A stretch of DNA of 5,233 nt, from NCBI GenBank assembly GCA_017860335.1, contig JAFNAU010000163.1, positions 1-5,233 on the forward strand, read 5' to 3'. Position numbers and translations under genes: made by a program. Source of the stretch: Bacteroidota bacterium. Lineage in GTDB: Bacteria > Bacteroidota > Bacteroidia > Bacteroidales > Paludibacteraceae. How positions within the stretch are numbered: the stretch's first letter is position 1; each line of letters opens with the position of its first letter. The notes under the pieces are model-generated. The model saw only the letters and a program-made list of their open reading frames with translations. It ran no database searches and was not told the origin of the DNA. This document shows positions 1 to 5,233 of the stretch, in pieces.

Positions 1-1346
1 GCTTCAACCAGGTCATCGAGTTTCTGAAAGGAGAGAGAGGTCAGATCCAGGTGTTCCCGTATCTTTTCAACCATTGCCCGGTATTTCTCGCTGTTGCAGT
101 CCGAATACTCCTTCATGTCCACACCTTCCTTGTTTTCAAGCTCTCTGACAGCTTTATGTGTAGCCAGTTCGAGGCTCGAACGCGAACGGCTGAAATTCAG
201 GAACTCGCAGGGGTAGGTGAGCGGCGGACACGCGATGCGCATATTCACTTCCCTGATACCCGCTTCGTGCAGATCGTGTACGTTATCTTTGAGTTGAGTA
301 CCTCGTACTATCGAATCGTCCAGAAAAACACCCTTTTTATCCTGAATAACTGATTTGTTGGGAATAAGTTTCATTTTAGCCACCAGGTCACGCATATTCT
401 GACTTTGAGGCATAAAACTGCGTGGCCAGGTAGGAGTGTATTTAGCATAGGGACGTTTAAGCGGTATGCATGTTGCGTTGCTGTATCCCATGGCATGTCC
501 AACTCCCGAATCGGGAATTCCGGCTACAAAATCAACATCAATATGATCATGTTTGGCCAAAGCAGCGCCGCAGCGATACCTTGATTCATCCACATTTATT
601 CCTTCGTAGAATGAGGGCGGATAACCGTAGTAAACCCACAGGAAAGAACAGATCTGCATCTTCTCGTTGGGTTTCCGGAGCTGCTCGCATTTGTCGGCAG
701 TCAAACGGACCACTTCGCCCGGACCCAGATATGTTTCTATTTCAAAACCCAGATTGGAAAACGAACAAGTCTCAAAGGCTGCTGCATAGCCATTGTCCCT
801 TTTTCCGACTATTATTGGAGTCCGTCCCAGTTTGTCGCGGGCAGCAAAAATTCCATTGTCCATCAGAATCAACATGGAGCAGGAACCTTTCACACGGTTA
901 AAAACATTTTCAATGCCCGACAGGAAGTCTGTTCCCTCGGCAATGAGCATGGCTATCAGTTCGGTGGGATTTACGGTACCCTGACTTGTTTCGGAAAACG
1001 TGTGATGCTTATTGGTGAAATAGGTTTCCAGTTCATCTATATTCACTATTTTGCAGACTGTAACCACCGCAAACCGGCCCATGTGTGAGTTAACAACGAT
1101 CGGTTGAGCTTCAGTATCGCTGATTACGCCTATGCCGCTGTTACCCGAGAAGTTTTTGATATCATTCTCAAACTTATTCCTGAAATAACCATCTTCGAGG
1201 CTGTGAATGGCACGCTGAAATCCTTTTTCCTTTGAAAAAAATGCCAGACCGGCTCTTTTTGTGCCTAAATGCGAATGATAATCAGTGCCATAGAAAACAT
1301 CATTTACGCAATCGCCGCTTGAAATACTGCCAAATATACCGCTCAT
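1..1346 (-). CDS. PurF-like amidophosphoribosyltransferase with degenerate glutaminase domain (C-terminus cut by window edge)
   Basis: This frame is open for 448 codons from ATG at 1346 and runs off the window without a stop, so the C-terminus is missing. The family makes 5-phosphoribosylamine from PRPP and glutamine, the first step of cytosolic purine synthesis. The phosphoribosyltransferase half is convincing: PDSG at residues 278-281, a TWPRSFMPQSQ segment at 306-316, and the PRPP loop GVFLDDSIVRGT at 339-350. Cys233 (QICSF) and Cys380 (YPCEF) sit where Bacillus-type PurF has two of its four [4Fe-4S] ligands; the other two would lie beyond the window. The N-terminal Ntn-glutaminase half is recognisable by fold-level landmarks (AQP 80-82, NPTEL 126-130, AARDKLGRTP 168-177). 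However, it begins MSGIFG, with Ser in place of the catalytic Cys. The usual HxRYxTxG and HNGN segments read GIGVISDT (71-78) and VTVCKIVN (95-102). I recall similar proteins in Bacteroides, so this is probably a conserved paralogue rather than a broken gene. Whether it uses ammonia or has another role is unknown. The ATG was chosen because it aligns with the MSG start of the family. Confidence 0.9.
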   Translation of the reverse strand, partial: MSGIFGSISSGDCVNDVFYGTDYHSHLGTKRAGLAFFSKEKGFQRAIHSLEDGYFRNKFENDIKNFSGNSGIGVISDTEAQPIVVNSHMGRFAVVTVCKIVNIDELETYFTNKHHTFSETSQGTVNPTELIAMLIAEGTDFLSGIENVFNRVKGSCSMLILMDNGIFAARDKLGRTPIIVGKRDNGYAAAFETCSFSNLGFEIETYLGPGEVVRLTADKCEQLRKPNEKMQICSFLWVYYGYPPSFYEGINVDESRYRCGAALAKHDHIDVDFVAGIPDSGVGHAMGYSNATCIPLKRPYAKYTPTWPRSFMPQSQNMRDLVAKMKLIPNKSVIQDKKGVFLDDSIVRGTQLKDNVHDLHEAGIREVNMRIACPPLTYPCEFLNFSRSRSSLELATHKAVRELENKEGVDMKEYSDCNSEKYRAMVEKIREHLDLTSLSFQKLDDLVE

Positions 1347-1380
1347 ATCAGATTAAGTTTGTTGTTGAAGAATGAAGCAT

Positions 1381-1388
1381 CAAAATTA
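1381..1388 (-). promoter_or_regulatory. Possible -7 element for the purF-like gene
   Basis: Read on the minus strand, this is TAATTTTG, which fits the Bacteroidota -7 consensus TAnnTTTG and would give a leader of roughly 30 nt. No clear TTTG -33 element lies at the usual 17-23 nt spacing, and the region is A/T-rich, so chance occurrence is quite possible. Confidence 0.3.
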
Positions 1389-1742
1389 CTTCAAATTGAT
1401 GGTTCTGCAGTTATACAATGATGTTAAAATTTGACTTAATTTGAACAATCGGTTATTTATCCGTGTTGGTCGTTAACATCAGACTTACATTATTCATAAT
1501 AACGGTGTAATAACAAGATTGCAGGTATTACAATTCGTTAAATTTGCAGCTTGATGAAAATGCAAAAGTGATATAATGAATAGTAATTTCCAGGTTAATA
1601 CAGCTTAAAGCATTCACCCGCTTCTGAATTTTTGAAAGTTTTACGTTGTTGTTGTCGAGAAGTTATCTGTTACTCTGCCCGGCAACACACAAATTGCTAA
1701 GAAGCCGGAGCGGGTGGTGATAAATAACTTAGTTATTTTTTG

Positions 1743-1750
1743 TATCTTTG
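1743..1750 (+). promoter_or_regulatory. Probable -7 promoter element of the cold-shock gene
   Basis: TATCTTTG is an exact match to the Bacteroidota consensus TAnnTTTG and lies on the coding strand of the downstream cold-shock gene. Transcription would begin about 1755-1760, leaving an untranslated leader near 140 nt. The -33 region (around 1716-1724) has no clear TTTG, so the match rests on the -7 element alone. Confidence 0.5.
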
Positions 1751-1812
1751 TTTCGGAAAGGAAATGTTTGGATGAATGTTGCAAATTTCGGCCGGTAATA
1801 ACATAATGGCAC

Positions 1813-1829
1813 ATCAGATGAGTTCTGAT
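1813..1829 (+). promoter_or_regulatory. Small hairpin in the cold-shock gene leader
   Basis: ATCAGA (1813-1818) and TCTGAT (1824-1829) pair perfectly in 6 bp around a 5-nt loop, TGAGT. The hairpin lies inside the inferred leader, about 70 nt before the start codon. Long structured leaders are known to control some cold-shock mRNAs in other bacteria; a role here is inference. The stem is A/T-rich and only marginally stable. Confidence 0.35.
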
Positions 1830-1895
1830 AATAGTAATTTCTTTAACCTTCCTCCTGTCTGTTGACTTTTTTAGACTTAATTATAAAATAAAAAA

Positions 1896-2342
1896 ATGGC
1901 AAAATCCCAAAATGCATTTCTGAAACAGGAAAACGAGAAAAAACGTTTGAAAAAAAGAAAAGAGAAATTACAAAAGAAAGAAGAACGAAAGCTGAACCCC
2001 ACTGAAAGTGGTTTGGACAGTATGATAGCTTACGTGGATGAGAATGGCAATATCACTGATACTCCTCCCGATCCCACCCGAAAAACAAAAATCGATGCTT
2101 CGACAATCGAAATCGGTGTACCTCGTCGCGAAGAAGCGGAAGAACCTGCAGAAAGAAATGGACGCGTTGAATTTTTCAACGATGCCAAAGGGTTTGGATT
2201 TATAAAAGAAGCCGGAACGCAGGAAAAGTATTTCGTTCACGTGAAAGGATTGCTGGAAGAAGTAAAAGAAGGTGATAAAGTTACATTTGAACTTGAAAAA
2301 GGTAGAAATGGCTTAAATGCCGTGCGGGTAAAAAAGATTTAA
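1896..2342 (+). CDS. Cold-shock-domain protein with basic N-terminal extension
   Basis: This 148-residue cytoplasmic protein probably binds single-stranded RNA or DNA. The C-terminal part, about residues 88-148, is a cold-shock domain: NGRVEFFND (88-96) starts the first strand, KGFGFI (98-103) is the RNP1 motif, and YFVHV (112-116) is RNP2. The domain ends with a GDKVTFELEKG segment (126-136) and VRVKKI. The usual WF of the first strand reads FF (93-94), so an aromatic is kept but Trp is lost. Residues 1-33 are highly charged and Lys/Arg-rich, likely helical, and would add nucleic-acid affinity. Residues 43-60 (MIAYVDENGNITDTPPDP) match a linker that I recall from Bacteroidota cold-shock proteins. 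The protein is about twice the length of the classic single-domain CspA (about 70 residues). The ATG follows an A-rich stretch with no Shine-Dalgarno, normal for the phylum. The gene is monocistronic and converges on the RelA/SpoT-like gene. Whether it is cold-induced cannot be read from the sequence. Confidence 0.92.
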   Translation: MAKSQNAFLKQENEKKRLKKRKEKLQKKEERKLNPTESGLDSMIAYVDENGNITDTPPDPTRKTKIDASTIEIGVPRREEAEEPAERNGRVEFFNDAKGFGFIKEAGTQEKYFVHVKGLLEEVKEGDKVTFELEKGRNGLNAVRVKKI

Positions 2343-2352
2343 TATAAAGTCT

Positions 2353-2369
2353 CCTTTTTAGATAAAAGG
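2353..2369. terminator. Weak hairpin between convergent genes
   Basis: CCTTTT (2353-2358) and AAAAGG (2364-2369) form a 6-bp stem with loop TAGAT, just after the cold-shock stop codon and overlapping the stop codon of the opposing gene. Its position suits a shared terminator, but the stem is weak and there is no clean T-tract after it on the plus strand. Confidence 0.3.
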
Positions 2370-3257
2370 TTGAATATTCGCCAGTTGTTTTTGCAGTCGT
2401 GGTGGAGTTAAAGATTTGATGTCTTCATTTTTAACACACAGACAATTAATCAGAAAAACAAGGTTGTTGAATGTAACGGGAATATCCAGACCGGATATTG
2501 CTAACCCATACAACAGATCAGCGCGGCTGCATTTGAAAATGTTTTTTGCCAGCTCATGATTTGTATCAAGCAACTTTTTGACCGGTTCACTTAACGCTTC
2601 GTTGTCAAAATTCAGAAAGAATTTCATCCGCAACATGGCTTCCCAGTTTTTGCTTTTATAGTGATTGTATGCCATATCTTCAAATAATGATTTCAGCGCT
2701 CTGTCTGTGGTCTCAAGGATTGCATATATCCCGTTAAGCATTTTATCTTCGTCGAGGTAATTAATCCAGTCGTTTTTGCATTTGTACCTCAGCGCATGGT
2801 CCACTTCGTGCCATCCTTCTGAAGAAGTAGTCCGAAACTGTATTTCATAGGTATTATCGACCAGTGCAAGTTCATCATACAATAGTTTTGCATCATTGAA
2901 TAGTACCGTATCGTCAGCCGAAAACCGGCAAATCAAATTCTTTCGGAGTGGTTTGAAGACATCGGAAGTGGGTAAATCATATTGCTTGTCAACAATCACA
3001 TATTTCTTCGAAAAATAATTCCACAGCAGGTTTACATCGTCCAGAAAATAGGTTGTAATTCTTAAGCCAATAATATCCTGCACTTTTTTACCTTCGGTCT
3101 GGTAGTAACCTTCACCTTTGGTTGTTATCTTTTGCTGTAAAGATTCGGTGGTTTTTGTTCGGGAGTGTATGCGGTAGAAAATGCCTATTCTGTCAAGGTC
3201 CTGAATGATTTGATTCTCAAGGTTGTTCTTAATCTTATCAAATACGTTATTTTTCAT
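2358..3257 (-). CDS. RelA/SpoT-domain protein, atypical small alarmone synthetase-like
   Basis: This is a 299-residue protein with one N-terminal RelA/SpoT nucleotidyltransferase domain (about residues 20-160) and no HD hydrolase, TGS or ACT domain, so it resembles small alarmone synthetases rather than full-length Rel. Known members transfer pyrophosphate from ATP to GTP or GDP, and some toxins of the group modify other nucleotides or tRNA. Visible motifs are a basic segment, YRIHSRTKTTESLQQKI (28-44), for ATP binding, VQDIIGLRI (59-67) with the catalytic Asp61, and YEIQFRT (137-143) with Glu138. These are followed by WHEVDHALRYK (149-159), typical of the family. The segment that normally carries GYxSxH for acceptor-base binding is not recognisable; that region (about 92-112) reads YDLPTSDVFKPLRKNLICRFS from residue 93. 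Acceptor specificity is therefore uncertain and (p)ppGpp synthesis should not be assumed. Residues 160-299 look mostly helical and I do not recognise a domain there. No antitoxin-like gene adjoins it. The ATG follows an A/T-rich leader. Confidence 0.85.
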   Translation of the reverse strand: MKNNVFDKIKNNLENQIIQDLDRIGIFYRIHSRTKTTESLQQKITTKGEGYYQTEGKKVQDIIGLRITTYFLDDVNLLWNYFSKKYVIVDKQYDLPTSDVFKPLRKNLICRFSADDTVLFNDAKLLYDELALVDNTYEIQFRTTSSEGWHEVDHALRYKCKNDWINYLDEDKMLNGIYAILETTDRALKSLFEDMAYNHYKSKNWEAMLRMKFFLNFDNEALSEPVKKLLDTNHELAKNIFKCSRADLLYGLAISGLDIPVTFNNLVFLINCLCVKNEDIKSLTPPRLQKQLANIQPFI

Positions 3258-3528
3258 CTGTTTATAATTGGTTTTTAATTGTCAGTTGGGATAAGCACAT
3301 TAAGATTTCCTTTTTTGTCAAAATTGATTTGTCGCGCTCGTATCATAACCAAATCATAGTAACGTTTTTTTATGGATTAGTCCATTCTTGCGCTGTTTCA
3401 CGAATATAAAACAGATGAACTTTCTATAAAGTTTCGATTTTACGCATATCTTTCTGTATATGGATTTTAAACAAAGAAAGGTACAAAATGAATTGTACCT
3501 TTCTGTTTTTCTTGTTTTCTATCGCTGA
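3258..3528. other. Intergenic region upstream of the RelA/SpoT-like gene
   Basis: I see no gene here. The end next to the lipoprotein gene holds a strong terminator (3475-3504). The rest is the presumed promoter and leader of the RelA/SpoT-like gene, but I found no exact TAnnTTTG element on the minus strand. A short perfect dyad, ATGGA/TCCAT with loop TTAG, lies at 3372-3385; it is not followed by T residues on either strand, so it is not a terminator. Confidence 0.6.
3475..3504 (-). terminator. Strong intrinsic terminator of the DUF4382-like lipoprotein gene
   Basis: AGAAAGGTACAA (3475-3486) pairs perfectly with TTGTACCTTTCT (3493-3504): a 12-bp stem with a 6-nt loop. On the minus strand it starts 24 bases after the lipoprotein stop codon and is followed by TTTGTTT (3474-3468). 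T-rich sequence also flanks the plus-strand side (3506-3519), so it could work in both directions. It isolates the lipoprotein gene from the RelA/SpoT-like gene downstream. Confidence 0.82.
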
Positions 3529-4365
3529 TCAGTTAATCACTTTCACTTTTCCCAGAAAAACATCCCTGTTTTTCTTTATTTCCACAGTCTTTGTAAAAGT
3601 AACTCTTGTACTGTCCACCGGCATGAACTGTACGGTGTAGGTGCCTGTTGTAAAGCCATCCAGTTTAAATAGGTTGAACCTTTTAATGTCCGAAACGGTG
3701 GTTATTGTGTCGTTGTCAATGACCACAAACACTTTGGTGGCAAGTCTCAACGGCATAACAAAACCTCCGATGCTCGCTGTTGTTTCCCTTACAAAACACC
3801 GCATCCTGGGTTTCAAGTAGAAATTACCATCCTTGCCCGGAATAATCGAATGGGCAATGTCGAAATCGAGCATGATGGAGTATTTACCTTTCGGAACATT
3901 GTTGCGGACGTGAATGACCAGCGTACTGTCGCTTTTTTCGGATATCAGCAACGGTTTTGTTGTACTGTCCGACAGGATGACCGTGCTGTTCTTACCCAGT
4001 TTGAATTTAATCTTCCGTACTACTTGATCTTCGGGAATGTTGAAGTCCGAAAGAAACACGCTGTCGCCGTTGGAAAGTAAGCTTACAGCAATAGTCTGTT
4101 GGTTAAACGGAACGTCCGTCCAGATGGTAGAATCTTTTTTAATGGTATCTACAGCCATGTATTGAATTCCCGCGATATCCAGATTAACGCCTGAAAACCT
4201 TGTCCAGGGGTTGTGCCCTTTTCCGAAATGATCGGCGTTGCCGGGTGCGTCAGTCAGAAAGAACGATACATTGCGTTTGCCGCTTGCCGCTTCATCCATG
4301 TCGTTGCTGTTGCAGGCAGTGAGCATAACGGCGAAAGCTATCAAAGAAAAAAATACTTTTTTCAT
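3529..4365 (-). CDS. DUF4382-domain lipoprotein
   Basis: This 278-residue protein has a lipoprotein signal peptide: MKK, a hydrophobic core at residues 4-15 and the lipobox LTAC with lipidated Cys18. The acidic stretch after the Cys (NSNDMDE, 19-25) resembles the acidic export signals that send Bacteroidota lipoproteins to the cell surface, so an outer-membrane, possibly surface, location is inferred. Residues about 32-192 fit DUF4382: VSFFLTDAPG (33-42), a VNLDIAGIQY segment (60-69), and DFDIAHSI plus FYLKPRMR near 167-189. DUF4382 has no known enzymatic role. Residues about 196-278 (ASIGGFVMP, then LDGFTTGTYTVQFMPVD at 235-251) look like a carboxypeptidase-regulatory-like or related beta-sandwich, which often serves as an adhesion or spacer module. 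The many Ser/Thr/Asp residues suit an extracytoplasmic protein. The gene is monocistronic, with its own promoter region upstream and a strong terminator downstream. The ATG was chosen because it directly precedes the signal peptide. Confidence 0.85.
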   Translation of the reverse strand: MKKVFFSLIAFAVMLTACNSNDMDEAASGKRNVSFFLTDAPGNADHFGKGHNPWTRFSGVNLDIAGIQYMAVDTIKKDSTIWTDVPFNQQTIAVSLLSNGDSVFLSDFNIPEDQVVRKIKFKLGKNSTVILSDSTTKPLLISEKSDSTLVIHVRNNVPKGKYSIMLDFDIAHSIIPGKDGNFYLKPRMRCFVRETTASIGGFVMPLRLATKVFVVIDNDTITTVSDIKRFNLFKLDGFTTGTYTVQFMPVDSTRVTFTKTVEIKKNRDVFLGKVKVIN

Positions 4366-4417
4366 AATGAATAACCTTAAAAATTAATACTACATTTGAA
4401 CAAAGAGATTTAATAAA

Positions 4418-4451
4418 CAAAAGTAAACTTACTATTTAAACTACAAATGTA
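4418..4451 (-). promoter_or_regulatory. Probable promoter region of the lipoprotein gene
   Basis: On the minus strand, TTTG (4447-4444) is followed after 18 nt by TACTTTTG (4425-4418), matching the Bacteroidota -33/-7 layout TTTG-N(17-23)-TAnnTTTG. The leader would be about 45 nt. The TTTG is itself the end of another exact -7 match, TACATTTG (4451-4444), so two overlapping alternatives exist; the second has no clear -33 element. Confidence 0.5.
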
Positions 4452-4568
4452 TGATATTAATTGTGTTTATGGATGAAATTAACGCATTATTTTTGAGTTA
4501 TTGGGAAATATCATCGTAGCGACCTTACCGTATATGCTGATTTAAACAGTTTTAACTCATGCGGCCAT

Positions 4569-4595
4569 AAAAAAGCCGGAGGGTTTATGTTCGGC
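4569..4595 (-). terminator. Possible intrinsic terminator of the small cysteine-containing gene
   Basis: Read on the minus strand, GCCG (4595-4592) and CGGC (4578-4575) form a short GC stem around a 13-nt loop, followed directly by six T residues (4574-4569). It begins about 28 bases after the stop codon of the upstream gene, a normal place for a terminator. The 4-bp stem and the long loop make it weak; an alternative pairing of the same CGGC with GCCG at 4565-4562 competes with it. Confidence 0.45.
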
Positions 4596-4623
4596 ATCAT
4601 GAAAAAACTTATGTGTGGTTGTT

Positions 4624-5121
4624 TCAGCTGATTTTACCAATAATGGCCACATAGTTTTTCCCGTATTTTTTTGCGCATTTGGGGCAGGTGGTGTACCACA
4701 TATACATCTTTTCGATTTTCATGTTCTTGCTTTTGGCAAAACTGTCATAATCTTTACACCATTTCCCGGTTTCACGAAAGTCTCCTTCATACACCTTGCA
4801 AAGGAAATCTCCCGAAATGGTGACGTTATTCAGTCCTTCCACTTCGCGATCCACCGCCAGAAAGATGTCCATGTTCCAGCCTGAAGTGTGGTCGGAGAGG
4901 CACAAGCCGTCCTTTTGCATAGCGGCGCCGGAGTTGCGGATTTTTGCATCCAGTTTACGCATGACAGCACCAAAATTTAGAGGCATGTACATAAAGGTGC
5001 AGATATTTCCTTTGACAAATTTCTTGTTGTCCCATTCCAGAATTTTTTCATCCCAGAGTTCGGGTTCAAATTTCGGACAGCATTCAGGTTCTGTATTTTC
5101 CCTGATTTGATGAGTTTCCAT
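4624..5121 (-). CDS. Conserved small protein with CC and CPKC motifs, possibly GyrI-like
   Basis: This 165-residue protein has no signal peptide or membrane segment, so it is probably cytoplasmic. It resembles a conserved bacterial family that I remember as being annotated only as 'hydrolase' or hypothetical. Shared features are CCPKFEPELWDEK (14-26), FVKG (35-38), a YMPLNFGAVM segment (45-54), FLCKVYEGDF (106-115), GKWCKDY (119-125) and TTCPKCAKKYGKNYV (144-158). The pattern of strands ending in a KVYEG-type segment and a late YTTCPKC suggests a fold of the GyrI/Rob effector-binding type, but this is inference. The vicinal Cys14-Cys15 and the CPKC pair (146-149) could form a metal or thiol site. 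No catalytic residues can be assigned and a hydrolase function is not supported by anything visible. The gene stands alone, with a promoter-like element upstream and a terminator-like hairpin downstream. The ATG gives the family-like N-terminus just before the CC motif. Confidence 0.75.
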   Translation of the reverse strand: METHQIRENTEPECCPKFEPELWDEKILEWDNKKFVKGNICTFMYMPLNFGAVMRKLDAKIRNSGAAMQKDGLCLSDHTSGWNMDIFLAVDREVEGLNNVTISGDFLCKVYEGDFRETGKWCKDYDSFAKSKNMKIEKMYMWYTTCPKCAKKYGKNYVAIIGKIS

Positions 5122-5151
5122 AATTATGTTGATATTAAGTGAGTTAATCTA

Positions 5152-5159
5152 CAAATGTA
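5152..5159 (-). promoter_or_regulatory. Probable -7 element of the small cysteine-containing gene
   Basis: On the minus strand this is TACATTTG, an exact TAnnTTTG match, about 30 bases before the start codon. The surrounding 11 bases (CTACAAATGTA on the plus strand, 5149-5159) recur exactly upstream of the lipoprotein gene at 4441-4451. No clear -33 TTTG is present at the expected spacing. Confidence 0.45.
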
Positions 5160-5233
5160 AAACATTTATTTTGTAAATTATGTTTTTGTAATCCAAAAAT
5201 ACACTGTCATCTATCCTGTTATTTCTGAAAAAA

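Larger units (their letters stand above)
1347..1895. other. Non-coding divergent intergenic region
   Basis: This 549-bp stretch separates the divergent purF-like and cold-shock genes and is unusually long for the window. I see no convincing long gene in it. It holds a possible minus-strand -7 element near 1381-1388, a good plus-strand -7 element at 1743-1750, and a leader of about 140 nt before the cold-shock ORF. A GC-richer patch at 1679-1714 contains the arms CCGGC (1679-1683) and GCCGG (1704-1708) just upstream of the plus promoter. It lacks a T-tract, so it is not an obvious terminator. No tRNA or other RNA gene was recognised. Confidence 0.7.

Noticed and set aside
51..353. Plus-strand open frame of 100 codons at the window start
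   Set aside because: It overlaps the PRPP-loop region of the purF-like gene on the other strand and shows no recognisable protein features.
470..984. Plus-strand open frames opposite the purF-like gene
   Set aside because: They lie antisense to a well-supported coding frame with clear family motifs and have low-complexity, unfamily-like translations.
1678..1714. GC-rich dyad that could be a terminator or an RNA gene
   Set aside because: The stem is only about 5 bp with a 20-nt loop and no T-tract, and no cloverleaf could be built.
1968..2240. Minus-strand open frame within the cold-shock gene
   Set aside because: It is an antisense shadow of a coding sequence whose plus-strand product has RNP1 and RNP2 motifs.
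2358..3257. Toxin-antitoxin pair built on the RelA/SpoT-like gene
   Set aside because: There is no adjacent small partner gene on the same strand; a strong terminator and a non-coding gap lie upstream.
3850..4080. Plus-strand open frame within the lipoprotein gene
   Set aside because: It is antisense to a frame with a signal peptide and DUF4382 motifs.
4391..4398. Plus-strand TACATTTG as a promoter
   Set aside because: It points toward a non-coding stretch and then the 3' end of an opposing gene, with no plus-strand gene to drive.
4615..5110. Two plus-strand open frames opposite the small cysteine-containing gene
   Set aside because: Both are antisense to the conserved minus-strand protein and have no family features.

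Overview
The window looks like chromosomal DNA of a member of the Bacteroidota, probably Bacteroidales. Supporting signs are A/T-rich starts without Shine-Dalgarno sequences, TAnnTTTG-type -7 promoter elements, a Bacteroidota-style cold-shock protein with a basic N-terminal extension, a DUF4382-type lipoprotein with the lipobox LTAC, and a PurF-like protein of a form I remember from Bacteroides relatives. This placement rests on sequence style and recalled families, not on a search.

Layout: (1) Positions 1-1346, minus strand, hold most of a PurF-like amidophosphoribosyltransferase, cut at its C-terminus by the window edge. (2) Positions 1347-1895 are a non-coding divergent region. It holds weak promoter signals for the purF-like gene, a good -7 element for the cold-shock gene, and a leader of about 140 nt with a hairpin, a possible 19-codon upstream ORF and an anti-Shine-Dalgarno-like CCTCCT. 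(3) Positions 1896-2342, plus strand, encode the cold-shock-domain protein. (4) Positions 2358-3257, minus strand, encode a RelA/SpoT-domain protein that converges on the cold-shock gene with only 15 bp between stop codons. (5) Positions 3258-3528 are non-coding except for a strong terminator hairpin (3475-3504). (6) Positions 3529-4365, minus strand, encode a DUF4382-like lipoprotein, followed upstream by a promoter region. (7) Positions 4624-5121, minus strand, encode a small cysteine-containing conserved protein with its own probable terminator and promoter.

The genes do not form one operon. Each has its own upstream region, and the terminators and convergent arrangement point to single-gene units. 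There is no mobile element, CRISPR array or RNA gene that I can support. The best leads are two enzyme families whose expected active-site parts are altered: the PurF-like protein has lost the glutaminase nucleophile and its supporting residues while keeping the PRPP site and two iron-sulfur cysteines, and the RelA/SpoT-like protein keeps the catalytic Asp and Glu motifs but lacks a recognisable GYxSxH segment. Neither amounts to a demonstrated new system.
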